This document shows, one piece after another, positions 28,133 to 38,584 of a stretch of 64,000 bases of DNA. Below the pieces are notes generated by a model. The model had not been told where the DNA came from. It saw only the letters and a list, made by a program, of their open reading frames with translations, and did no database searches. Source of the DNA: Cryphonectria parasitica EP155 (taxonomy: Eukaryota; Ascomycota; Sordariomycetes; Diaporthales; Cryphonectriaceae). Each line of letters starts with the position of its first letter. Position 1 is the stretch's first letter. Location: contig NW_024468909.1 of assembly GCF_011745365.1 (NCBI RefSeq), positions 3,596,001-3,660,000 on the forward strand. Reading direction: 5' to 3'. A program made the translations under genes and the position numbers.

Positions 28133-31000
28133 ATGTCGACACCCATGCAAGACGGCGGCGGCCCTAGGGACGACCCTAGGTCGCCGCCTGCTGCTGTATC
28201 GTCCCTTCCTCACCACACTCGGAGTATGTCGAGTGCCGCGCTGCCCCGGTCGTCACCACTACCGGCAACACCAGCCGCACCAACAGCACCGATGCAACCA
28301 GCACCAGCACCAGCACCAGCACCAGCACCAGCACCAGCACCAGCACCAGCACCAGCAGCTGCTGCCAGTGAACATGACACTGCAGAACAGACATCCACAG
28401 GTCCAGACGACATTCCACCAGCCGGTTGGGTCAATATCGAGGCCGAGTACTGGAGGGATGCTCAGGCAGCGCGGGCCTTGGAGGACCAGTCCATGGATGA
28501 GAAGTACGAGACGAAAACGGCAGAGCTGAAGGCAAGACATGCGCAGCTGCTGGACGAACGTGCCCGCCTGAGCGAGAGGCTCCAGTCTCTCAAGAAGGAG
28601 TGCGACAAGGTGGACGAGGATCTGACGCGGATGGACGTGCAATTCGAGGAAGCCAAGGAGATTGTTGCAAGGCGGAGGGAGGATCAGGACGGAAACGCAA
28701 AGAGATTTTTTAAAGCTCAGTATGAAAAGGCAGTAAAGCGCGCTGCCGCCCTCGAGGAAAATGAGACTGGTCCCGCAAAACAACTACCGCAACCGTACGC
28801 CAACGACGAGCGAGTCCCACAACCCTCCTCCTCCTCACATGCGCTTGCTCGCCCCAGTGGTACAGCAGAAAGGGATGTCACAGCAGCTGGTGAGCCCAGT
28901 CCGACCCACAACGGTGTCGCAGCCAGGCACGCCTACGTGCAGGCAGCCACAGAGGACGACTCCTTGCTTTCGCAGCCATTCGACGACATCACAGCCCCGA
29001 CTGGCGTAGAGGTTTGGGATATCGATGGCAACTTTGTCGACCACGTCAAGCGGATCAAGCTGAGCAACAAATTCATCCGCCACGTTCTCCAGCTTCCCGT
29101 CAAGCGAAGGGTCATCGTCCGCCCCGGCCGCAAGTTCAACAAGGAGACGATGCAGAGTATCTACGAGCCCAGCGATAACAAGGGGGCCAAGTGGCTGAGC
29201 TGTATGATCCAGGCCACGGGCGAGGAGCAGGAAACACAGTGCACAGCCTGTAGCAACCGCGCGGGAACTTGGCTGGGCTGCATGATCCTCGGCGGCAACG
29301 AGTTCCCTCGCTGCGCCAACTGCGAGTGGAACCGGCAGGGCTGTATTGGCTCTTCGTATCACGCAGACCGGCAGCAGGAGTACAACATCCAGGCTAGTTC
29401 GTCCCCCGCTGGCGGGTTCGCGCCTACGAACGGCAGCCAAGGGAGGGGTTCTGCCCCCGCTACTGTTCCTTCCAAGCGCACTTCGCTGCCCAACAAGAAA
29501 GTCGTCAGGAAGTCGCTACCCCCGCTGGCTATGGCGGAGAATAGGGGGCCGTTGGGCTACGGAGGGGACGAGTATGGCGGTTTTGAGGAAGAGGTTGGCC
29601 CGGACATCACAGCGGCGCGCCTACACCTCCGCCATAACGGCAGCGTCTTCACGGAGCCCGAGATCATGCGCGGTGTGCCTGTCGAGAAGATCAGCTCCAC
29701 TCATCCATACTGGGAGCCGAGGTGGGAAGAACCCATCATCCAGCTCCAGGCCAGATATGACGAGTGGCAGGCCAAGCTGGAGGAATGCCTTGCGACGGGA
29801 AAGAATCGCTTCTTGGCTGGACGCCAGGTCAACCGAGGCAAGGCGATCATAGAGTTCCTCGAGAAGGGTGAGGTCCACCCCTTTCAACTGGTCGCCAAGA
29901 AGTTTATCACGAGGAACCTCGTGAACTACGACACCATATTCCGGCTTGCCCAGGTGATGGAGGAGCTGCCCAGGCTAGGTATCGACATCACCCCCGTCGA
30001 GTGGGTCCGCGAGCGCATGCACGAGATATATAAGGAGCAGGGCGAGGCCTTCAGCCTGGCCAAGACGGTGCACGAGCTCTATCATGATGTAAAGATCCGG
30101 GCCCTCCGCTCCAGGGCTGGCGTTGGCAATATCGGTAGACCCTCTGGTATCAAGAAGGGTATGTCATCCAAGCCCGGTGGCCCACGGCGCAGAGAAAACA
30201 GCGAGACGCCACGAAAGCGCAGACGCGGCTCTCTCGACAACCCCCAGCAGGCCGATCAGCCATTCCAACCGGATGGCCCGTCAGGCCCGACCTCTCCCCA
30301 TGACACCAAGAAACAGCGCCTGGACCTGGGCAAATTCCCAGCACCCAACCGCGAGGAGATGAGCGAGACCGCGTCACCCGACCTCGGAAGTGTCCCCGCG
30401 CCGCAGAAGGGTGACGAGTTCGAATATGACGGTTATACCTCGAGTGATTCGATCAGCCACAGCAGGATGACGACCACCGACTGGCGCGTGATCCAAGTAC
30501 GAGCACCCGAGTACACGACCAGCCTCAACTACGCCCAATACCTCCATTGGGTCGTCGACGGCAACAACCCGTACTTCGAGCACCAGGTCCTCCTGGGCGT
30601 CAACCCTTCCAGCTGGGGCGTGTACCAGGATCCATTCGACTTCCACGTGCGTCTGGCCGAGCTCGACAAGATCGAGTACACAAAGGACGAGGACTGCGGA
30701 AAGATTGTGATCCACACGACCCCACCTTCCAGGTATAGAAACAAGCGCAAACTTCTCTTGCAATTCAAGAGGGGTCGCACGCAGGACCGTTTTCTGCACT
30801 TTGTGAAGCATAAACTGAAGGGCCTCAGGCCGTTTGAGCTTCAGGAAACTTCCAGGTTCGTTAATCAATTCTTGTTGGATGAAAGCGAGAGAACGTGTGT
30901 GCCGGGATGGTTTCGCGATGCTAACTTTGTGGCCTGCAGGGAGCGCATTGAGGCAGAGTGGAACAGCATGGACTCGCAGGTCCTGCCTGTAGAGGAGTAG
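28133..31000 (+). CDS. Large DUF3716 (Cys-rich) fungal protein, uncharacterised
   Basis: One uninterrupted ORF of 955 codons. The ATG at 28133 is the first in frame and precedes a Pro/Ala-rich N terminus with ten tandem Pro-Ala units. Residues about 120-190 are strongly charged with heptad-like spacing (KTAELKARHAQLLDERARL...), probably a coiled coil. Residues about 290-405 form a conserved module (VWDIDGNF...RVIVRPGRKF) ending in a cysteine-rich block with seven Cys (C-x12-C-x2-C and C-x2-C pairs), the pattern of the fungal DUF3716 domain, possibly zinc-binding. The middle contains a basic segment (ETPRKRRRGS) that may be a nuclear signal. The last 150 residues (about 780-925) form a separate module with a pattern resembling a PH-like fold. 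Function is unknown; I infer a nuclear regulatory role only from the Cys block and basic motif. Confidence 0.85.
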   Translation: MSTPMQDGGGPRDDPRSPPAAVSSLPHHTRSMSSAALPRSSPLPATPAAPTAPMQPAPAPAPAPAPAPAPAPAPAAAASEHDTAEQTSTGPDDIPPAGWVNIEAEYWRDAQAARALEDQSMDEKYETKTAELKARHAQLLDERARLSERLQSLKKECDKVDEDLTRMDVQFEEAKEIVARRREDQDGNAKRFFKAQYEKAVKRAAALEENETGPAKQLPQPYANDERVPQPSSSSHALARPSGTAERDVTAAGEPSPTHNGVAARHAYVQAATEDDSLLSQPFDDITAPTGVEVWDIDGNFVDHVKRIKLSNKFIRHVLQLPVKRRVIVRPGRKFNKETMQSIYEPSDNKGAKWLSCMIQATGEEQETQCTACSNRAGTWLGCMILGGNEFPRCANCEWNRQGCIGSSYHADRQQEYNIQASSSPAGGFAPTNGSQGRGSAPATVPSKRTSLPNKKVVRKSLPPLAMAENRGPLGYGGDEYGGFEEEVGPDITAARLHLRHNGSVFTEPEIMRGVPVEKISSTHPYWEPRWEEPIIQLQARYDEWQAKLEECLATGKNRFLAGRQVNRGKAIIEFLEKGEVHPFQLVAKKFITRNLVNYDTIFRLAQVMEELPRLGIDITPVEWVRERMHEIYKEQGEAFSLAKTVHELYHDVKIRALRSRAGVGNIGRPSGIKKGMSSKPGGPRRRENSETPRKRRRGSLDNPQQADQPFQPDGPSGPTSPHDTKKQRLDLGKFPAPNREEMSETASPDLGSVPAPQKGDEFEYDGYTSSDSISHSRMTTTDWRVIQVRAPEYTTSLNYAQYLHWVVDGNNPYFEHQVLLGVNPSSWGVYQDPFDFHVRLAELDKIEYTKDEDCGKIVIHTTPPSRYRNKRKLLLQFKRGRTQDRFLHFVKHKLKGLRPFELQETSRFVNQFLLDESERTCVPGWFRDANFVACRERIEAEWNSMDSQVLPVEE
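28298..28357 (+). repeat. Ten tandem CCAGCA hexamers (Pro-Ala)10
   Basis: A perfect coding hexamer array in the N terminus of the DUF3716 protein. Identical codons across all ten units point to recent expansion, so the length probably varies between strains. Confidence 0.95.
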
Positions 31001-31897
31001 GCGAGAGGGGCACATGCAAACATGTGCCTCTTGACACACGGCGTTGCTAACGTGGGAGATCTGCTGTGTGCCAGATATCATGTTTGTCTGCACACTCAAG
31101 ACCGCATTTACATTTACGATGAGGGCGCACTGCATCTCATCTATCAACAACATCTGACTCAACAAGAGAAGACGACTTTCCATAATGGCATGGAATATTG
31201 GAGGCGTTTGGAACCATGGCAAGAAGGGCATGGCATGACACGGCAGTCTATGACAGGGCAAGGCGTTTGGAGGTGAACGGGTTCTTTCTTCCGCCACGTG
31301 TGTTCTCGTTGGCCAGAGGACTCCCGTCGATGTGAGTGGCCTTTGCTTTCACATTTTTATGTTTAAAAAAAGACACCTCGGTGGTGTCTTCTTGCAGTGG
31401 GAGAAAAGGGAATCCGGGACAGCATATAAGTCTAGTAGCACTTTGACCTCACAACTGCTGCGATGGACTCTTGCAGACATCCACAACAAAGGGAGTTCAC
31501 GGCTTTATTCACAACCAACAGGGTGCGAGGAGCACTCGACTAATAACAAGCCATCATTGAACCTTCTCTGCATCAAGATGGCCCGTTGTGAAACACTTGT
31601 GACTCTTGCTTACATCTGCATAGACAAGATTTTATCTACAGCTAAGCTAAGGAAGTACCACTGTGTCATTGTTGCTTCTAATAGGATTTTCTGTGATAGC
31701 TGTTTCTCTTCAAATGTTCTCCCACTGCCCTTGTCCTCCCACCTTCCTCTTCTTCTCATGAGCTCGCTTTCTTGTTATCTTCCTCGCCACCCCTGTCAAC
31801 ATCAACTGCCTGATGCTATAACACGAAGCTCACCTGTCTCAACACGTCCCTAGAGACGCACGTTCTCAGCCTCGTCAGCACAGTTCGCCAATGACCT
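31001..31897. other. 3' flank of the DUF3716 gene
   Basis: Noncoding; holds the expected 3' UTR of the forward gene and the 3' end of the putative small minus-strand gene. An ORF of 173 codons at 31332-31853 lacks an ATG start and any domain. Confidence 0.55.
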
Positions 31898-32263
31898 TCA
31901 TGGGTTGGGAAAGGGAAAGATTGAAGGGGTAAAAGGGGGGGGGCTGTCCCTCACCACAGACACCATCGAGACATTCCTGAGCGCCACACAAGGCCTGCCT
32001 GAAAGCGCTCTGGACAGGAGAATTTCGTCACTGCGAGGGGTTGCGAGGGGCAAGCGGGATGCAACATGCCAGTCTGGAGCGTGGTCGTCTTGCAGAGGCT
32101 GGTGCGGCAGCCTAGAGTTAAGGTGATGCAGAGGCAGGAGGACGGCCTGGTGGTCTGCCCTGGTGCGGCGGGTCCTGTAGAGGCGGGCTATGAACCAGAT
32201 GCCCGGGACACAGGCTATGAAGATGGAGACGAGGGCTATAATGGCGTTTGTATTCAGAGCCAT
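31898..32263 (-). CDS. Possible small single-span membrane protein
   Basis: A 121-codon ORF starting MALNTNAIIALVSIFIACVPGIW, with a hydrophobic span at residues about 7-26 followed by a basic segment (ARLYRTRRTR), the usual inside-positive arrangement of small type-III or tail-in membrane proteins common as orphan genes in Pezizomycotina. The remainder (DHQAVLLPLHHLNSRLPHQ...) is low in recognisable structure and ends in PSIFPFPNP just after a G9 run on the plus strand. No splice sites are needed. No homolog family can be named; it may be a genuine orphan gene or a chance ORF with a good N terminus. Confidence 0.4.
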   Translation of the reverse strand: MALNTNAIIALVSIFIACVPGIWFIARLYRTRRTRADHQAVLLPLHHLNSRLPHQPLQDDHAPDWHVASRLPLATPRSDEILLSRALSGRPCVALRNVSMVSVVRDSPPPFTPSIFPFPNP

Positions 32264-33517
32264 GTTGAGGTTGTTTAAGTCTTCGAGTCTGTTAGTTTTT
32301 CAGGGGCTAGCTTGGGAAGAGCAAGACGAGAGGGATCGAGGTCAAGTCAAGAAGAGGATGCAACAGTCTTAAATAAGTTCAATGGGTGAGATGAAGACTT
32401 CCTTGTTCTGCGTGACTGATGCTGCGGTGGTCCAGCATTGTCAGATTTTGGACAAGATGATGGCCAGCCATGATGCCAAGTCAAAAACATGATGAGAGCA
32501 TGCTGCAGGGTCTTGTCCAAAATCTGGCCTATCACATACCATTTCTCCTTTGGAGCCACCTCGAAAGTGCACTTGATAATGCCCTGGATGCATGCTGGCC
32601 GACAGACCACTGAGAGCCTCTGAAATTGGACAAATCCAGGATACTGTCCTGCTCTTGGGCAATAAAAGAGCCACCATCCGCAAGCAAGGGCTTGAAAAGC
32701 AGGCGACCAATCTAAGTGACTGAAATTGGACAAGAGGGGCCTTTCCGATATAGATGGTGGGCAGTGCCTGCATCGCCAGTGCTGCAGGTGTGAAGTGCAG
32801 CTGTGCCATTCCCGAATGAGACGTATTGTTGCCCAGTGGCGGGACAAGGAGCGAATCGCGTTTGTCAGATTTTGGACAACGTTGCAAGTGTATATCTTAC
32901 CGCATGAAGCCACAGGCGTTGATGCCGGCTGGCCAGCTCGCCGTTATGCGTAAAGTAGATTGCTCGACACTCCGTCTGCCTGCGAGCCTTATCCCATGAT
33001 TATATAAATGCCAAAATTCCCCCTTCTACTTTCAGGCGGGTCTTGACTCTTCCAACTTATCTATCAACGGATCAAAGTACGGAATTTCGTGTCCTCTCTG
33101 ACCTCACTTGTCATATTTGTCTGCCGTATAACATCTGGGAGCCTGAAATGGGCACTTGGATGTTTTCTCTTCTTCGAATTCCGTCTTAGCACTGTTTGTG
33201 CCAGTATCATACTCACAAATCTCTTTGTTTTGGCTCACAACAACTAAGTCCAGAAGTTGTGTGGACACTGTCTTGCCGTTCCTGCGGCAAAGCAATTCAT
33301 TTCCTGCCCAGACACGCGGATCTCTTCAACATTTCTTTGCCATATACATTACCCACACGCCTGAGACGGCCACTCAGGTCGTCCCCCTTTTGTTCCCGAG
33401 ACCTCAATCTCAATACTGATTTACCACTATTGCACTCGAAAGTCTCTCTATTTCGGCTCAATTTCTGCATAACCAGATACCTTCTACCCCTCGTGCTAAG
33501 GATATCATCACATCAAA
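32264..33517. other. Noncoding stretch with repeated TTGGACAA motif
   Basis: Upstream DNA of the small membrane ORF on one side and of the Clr5-ankyrin gene on the other. It contains five related copies of a motif ending TTGGACAA (separate entry). ORFs here are fragmentary. Confidence 0.55.
32439..32879. repeat. Five dispersed TTGGACAA-type motifs
   Basis: TGTCAGATTTTGGACAA occurs identically at 32439-32455 and 32863-32879 in direct orientation. The inverse TTGTCCAAAATCTG is at 32513-32526. CTGAAATTGGACAA occurs at 32620-32633 and 32720-32733, exactly 100 bp apart. The shared core is TTGGACAA. Flanks of the copies differ, so this is not a simple tandem repeat. Confidence 0.85.
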
Positions 33518-36500
33518 ATGCCAGCTACTCAACGTAACCCTCCTCAAGGAGATGGCAACGATGCTATTTGGCATGAACATGCCGCACGCATTCGGGAGTT
33601 GTATTTCGACCGGAAGAGGCCGAGAAAGGACTGCTCACTGCTTGCTGTAAAGGCAACGATGGAGAGTGAGCATGGGTTTCCCGTCTTCCCGTAAGTCCTC
33701 GATCTTTCTCCCCCCAAATTCAGTGGACGGCTATTATTTATTATGAATGCTAAAATAAATCAATATGTCTACGTAGGAAACATATATGGGAGGTGAAGCT
33801 GAAGAACACCCTCGGCTTCCGCAAGAAAGTGCAGAAGAATGACTGGCCCCGAATCCACCAGCACTACGAGCAGCGAAAGATCCAGGGCAAAGAGTCCAAG
33901 ATACTTCTCAATAATGAGTTGATCGAGTGGAGAAGGGCATGGAAAGAGATGAGAAGGTCTGGAGCCGTCAGACACTCTTCATTGAAAGGTGAGTGGTCCG
34001 TCTCACTGAACCCCTCGGCTGCCGTCTCGAGCTAACGTTGACCTTGAATATTGCAGAGCCATTGAGTCCTCTCCCTCCGGGGATCGAGCTTCGTACACCC
34101 TCTCCCGACCTCGGTGTCGCATCATTGAACACAGGCACCGGTCCTCGTGTTGTCCCTGAAGTCAACTGGGCAATATTAACACAAGCTGACCAAGTACGAG
34201 GCAAGAGCATCAACCCATTTGACAGCACCCACATCAAGGTGCATGAGTTGGGATCACCTATGATGGCGGCGGATGTGATCGGTACCTTGAGAAATATGTA
34301 TGCCTTGTCGTGTACAGATCCGAATTTGGATCCGAATACTCCAATACAGATCCGCTCGCTATACCCATACGCTTTGGCGATCCGAGGCATCCCAGTCGTA
34401 ACATTCGTCGAAGAAATGACCGGTACGTGTATATTAATTTGGTCTTAGATCTCATCATGGTTGCTGATCGGTTCTAGACCTGATCCAAAGGTTCGCCCTT
34501 GCAAGTATCTCGCCGACAGGGCCCTTCGAGAAACCCTTTGGCACCCGCACGGGATCATATACTACAGGGCATTGCTCATCGCCATCCCCAAGTCCAAAGG
34601 TCATGACCACCTCCTCAGTTACATCTCCGTGGACCTTCACCGGAAATGGTCAAAGTCTTTCACAGTCAACCTCTGAACCACTCACTCGGAAACTCCAGGC
34701 TATCCGCGATCTGATAGAAGTCATATACTTGTGCTCCAACGACCTGGTCCATAGGTACGCTTATGACGTGAATCGGCTGTCGTTTTTTTTCGTCAATCTC
34801 GTTCAGGCCTCTGGAACACTTTCGGCATCTAGCACCACTTCTCACTTTCGTGACATCCTCGAAGCTTCATGGAGAAATCTCATGGCCACATTCGTCTGGC
34901 TAACGAATATTCAACAAGAACATTTCGACTATTTTCTGAATTTTCTCGACTTTGGAATTCAACATTGCTGGCTAGACAAACACAACGACTTGTTCTGGAC
35001 ATGCCTTGAATGCACAAGCAAAATTGGCAGAACTGATCTGGTCCAAAAATTGGGTGCCCTTTATGAGAATGGCTGGTGGTTCAATGCAAGCACAAGATTA
35101 TTCCTCTCTATTTCTGCAGCTCTCCAAAACAACCATGTCGAATGTGCAAAGGTCCTGATCGCCTCGACCGCCCCGAAAGACCTTACTAATCTTGGAAGAG
35201 AGCTCGGATTCTCAATACAATTTCTTGACGCCGACAATGATCAACACATGGATTTCTTTGACGCGATATTGGACAAAATTGACGTTTTCATCGAATTTGG
35301 TTCGCTACCTCGATCTAACCCGCATATAACAGGCTACAGCTACCATCGGTTTGGCCATATTATTTTAACCCCTTTCTATAAGCGCTGGCCACTTTCACTA
35401 CTGGACTATTGTTACTACTTTGTCGACGTTCGGATTTATCAGAAAATGGCTCTGCATGTGAAATCACCAGAGTCGCAGATCACCAGAGCAGGATTCTGGG
35501 CTGCCCTTAGGTGTCCTGAAACCGTCAGAGATTATCTGATAACGCAGAGTGCGGTCTCTCCGTCTGACATGCCACAATGGCTGGAGCTGCTTCTGCTGGA
35601 GTCCTTGGTACTCAATTATCCCAGATTTTATCGAGGTAGCTTCAGAAGGAGGAGGAAGATTGACTACGCTCCTATCGAGACGCTGATCGACCTTGTTAAT
35701 GACATTCATTTGTCTTCCTTGTTTGGCCAGGGCAGGTCGGTACTACTCGAGCTTGCGATCGGGAAAGTCGCAGCATACGGTCCCTGTATGGCAAACTTCA
35801 AAATCATAAGTCTTCTCCTACGAAAGGGGGCAGCGATCACACCTGCTATTCTGGCCCGGGCCGTTCAGAAGCGTGGAACCAGCCTCTTAAAGTTCCTCAT
35901 CCCGAGGGTGAAAGATCTTCCGAGGCAAGGCCCTCTCGCTCTCTCCAGAGCCGCTCGCTTGAGAAATCTCGCCGCGGTAGAGCTCCTAATATCCGCTGGA
36001 GTTGATCCAAACGGATTTGTGGACCGGCGTCATCAGATCACAGTGCTTGCCCACTCTGTCTTCTCAGAGTCGCCACCTGTAAAGGTCCGTAAGCAGAACG
36101 TTCTCGAAACAATGGAGACGATGCAAATACTCATCGATCACGGCGCCAAATTGAGATGCTATGACTTCTTGCGAATGGCACTGTATCGACTAGCAGATGC
36201 CTCGTACGAGCCACTCTGGCGATACGTCATCGACCAACTAGATGACTTGCCCGACCCGACTCAGCCTTCGGAGTTTCTCCTCGATACCTGTGCGTGGTCC
36301 GAACTCCCGCTGTCAATGAACTATTACGAGAAAAACCGGCGCATAAGGCTTGGATTGTTTCGGCACCTCTTTGGAAAGGGAGCCAAGATCAGACCTGGCT
36401 CGCCACTTGTTGCTTGCATTCTCTTGAAAGGTGGGATCAACTTGGCTGAGGACTTGTTGCAGGCAGGAGCAGAGGTCGATGCGTACACTACTTATCCATC

Positions 36501-37491
36501 GATCGAATTTCTTGCAAAAGGTGGGAACCTGACTCCGCTGCAAGCTGCCTCGATGTTGGCTGATGAGGAGATGGTGACATGGCTCCTGCAGAAAGGCGCC
36601 AACCCGAGCTCGCCCGCTCGTGGCTTTCGTGGGAGAACAGCACTTCAGGCTATCTGCGACTTTGATGCCGTAACGCCTGAGGGAAATGAACGCAAGATGA
36701 GGGTTATTGATAGTCTTCTGGACAGCACGGACAACCCCCGCGAAATGGTTAATGCAGCTCCTGCCCCGTCATGCGGGTTCACGGCCCTGCAGATCGCGGC
36801 GCACCGCGGCGACCTGAACGTCGCCGTCCTCCTGCTGAGTCTTGGGGCCGATGTCAACGCACCTGCATGCGAGAAACGGGGACACACGGCTTTGGATGGA
36901 GCAGCTTATTTCGGAAGGCTCGATATGGTGAAACTCCTTCTCAATTCCAACGCGCTGAGTGCCTACCGTGGAACGACCGGATATGATGGTGCTGTTCGAG
37001 CAGCTGAGCGAGAAGGGCACCGCGTTATCGCAAATCTGATACTGGAGCATTACAAGAACAATCTGAGACTGGGCATACCCAACCCATTCTTGACACAATC
37101 AGATCGTGATTACCGTGAGTACCATTATACCGAGTCAGACATGGATGAAGAAGCTGGGGCTGTTGGGAGCTTTCAAGAGGCCTTGGCATTCTTAAAAAAG
37201 AAGGTCGCCATATGGGACCCCATTGGCGATCAGGTCACAGACGAGCATTTGGAAGCAGGCAGTGATAATGCGATTGGTGAGGATTTTGACAAGACGTTCG
37301 ACGATGATTCTATTGAGCGGTTATATGAAAGTTTCTGCCAGGACATCTTGGTGGACGAAGAAGTTGAAGACCCCGGAGAGGATACGAACGAGGAAGATGA
37401 AGACTCCGCAGAGGATACGATCGAGGAAGATGATGATGTGTCACGTCAACTCCCAGGCTTCCATTTCGGACGAAGGCTACCTTGGTGTTGA
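33518..37491 (+). CDS. Clr5-domain ankyrin-repeat protein
   Basis: Four exons: 33518-33690, 33777-33988, 34057-34422, 34478-37491; 1254 aa, all junctions in frame. The N terminus (about residues 15-80: IWHEHAARIRELYFDRKRP ... MESEHGFPV ... HIWEVKLKNTLGFRKK) has the W, ELY, GF and final FRKK pattern of the fungal Clr5 domain. The long middle region has weak helical repeats. Clear ankyrin repeats lie at about 930-1110, for example TPLQAASMLADEEMVTWLLQKGA, CGFTALQIAAHRGDLNVAVLLL and GHTALDGAAYFGRLDMVKLLL. The tail (about 1205-1240) is very acidic (GEDTNEEDEDSAEDTIEED). Clr5-ankyrin proteins are expanded and variable in Pezizomycotina; the name comes from fission-yeast Clr5, implicated in silencing, but the role of the ankyrin forms is unknown. 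It sits among housekeeping genes without a paralog in view. Confidence 0.85.
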
Positions 37492-38047
37492 GATTTCGGC
37501 TTTGATAGACGATGTTATGTTGTGAAACCACGAGGGCGAAGTTAGTGTATCGTTAGGACTCTGAGACCGCAGACAGCAGTGCTGAGTCTGCCGCATAATC
37601 TGTTGGGTCGCTTGGCTTTGATACTGTTGAAGGACACGAAATTCGTTTGCGGATGGCAGTCACCCTTGTGCGGGAAACGTCTCTACATTCACGCTCTCAT
37701 GTTGCTTAAGCATACATTCGCGCGCCCTTTCCAAATCCTCTGATTCAGCAGAGATACAACTGAATAGATCTCCCCATTCGAAGGAAGTGCGCCCTCAAGT
37801 GTATCGTAACTTTGTGACGTTGGACGTTATAGAACCTCTCGTGAGGAATGAGGTTACGGCGCTCTGCAGGGATCTCCCAGCGTCTACCCCGGCCCAAGCC
37901 GTCTTGGCAGAGCCCCTCGCCTGCCGCCGTCCCGCCTGAAAATTGACATTCGGCTAACGCCGCCCAACTTCATACGTCTTGCTTTCTTGCCGCGAGAGCT
38001 TTCTGACGCACCTTTCTGTCCATGTCGCCGCATCGCCAACCGCCAAG
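37492..38047. other. Spacer between Clr5-ankyrin gene and bS6m gene
   Basis: 556 bp containing the 3' UTR of the first gene and the promoter of the second. No ORF or repeat of note. Confidence 0.6.
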
Positions 38048-38584
38048 ATGTTGTATGAGATGATTGGGATAGTGAGTATAGCCCGCGCACCATATATGGG
38101 AATACCGAAAAGAGAGAAAGGCAAACAAGAGGAAGAGACGACGTACTAACGGCGTGGCTATGACAGGTACGACCCGGCAATCTCGTCGAGGTAAAAGAGT
38201 ACGCCTCCCCCATCCTCTCCACGAACGCCCTCTCCTCACCCTGCAGCCGAAGAAACCGACAGACTCGCTGACATTGTGTGTGTGTGTGACAGAATCGTCA
38301 CGGTGGCCGGCCAGCTCGTTCTCAAGCAGGGCGGCGTGATCCGCTCCATCAACAACTGGGGCGTCTTCACGCTGCCGCGCGCCATCTCCAAGAACCAGGC
38401 GCTCCACCACAACGGACACTACTTTGTGATGCGGTACGATGCGAGCACCAAGACGCAGCAGGAAGTGTGTGACGCACTGAGGCTGGACCCGCGCATGATC
38501 CGTTCGACGAGCGTGAAGCTGGGCGATGGGAAGCTGGATACGATGTCGAGGTTTGGCCAGATCGACTGGCTGACTAGCTCCTGA
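38048..38584 (+). CDS. mrp17: Mitochondrial small-subunit ribosomal protein bS6m (Mrp17)
   Basis: Three exons: 38048-38071, 38167-38198, 38293-38584; 115 aa. Exons 1 and 2 are tiny (24 and 32 nt), but the joined sequence MLYEMIGIVRPGNLVEVKEI is the conserved start of fungal bS6m, followed by VLKQGGVIRSINNWGVFTLPR, YFVMRYDAS and LDPRMIRSTSVKLGD. bS6m is an RNA-binding component of the mitochondrial ribosome platform. No classical cleavable presequence is evident; the first residues belong to the core fold, as in other fungi. The donor of intron 1 directly follows the ATA codon (GTGAGT); intron 2 uses GTACGC and ends in a GT-rich stretch before GACAG. Confidence 0.93.

Noticed and set aside
32347..32913. 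188-codon minus-strand ORF across the TTGGACAA motif cluster, as a degenerate transposase
   Set aside because: No transposase motif, no terminal repeats at its ends, and another frame on the same strand is equally open.
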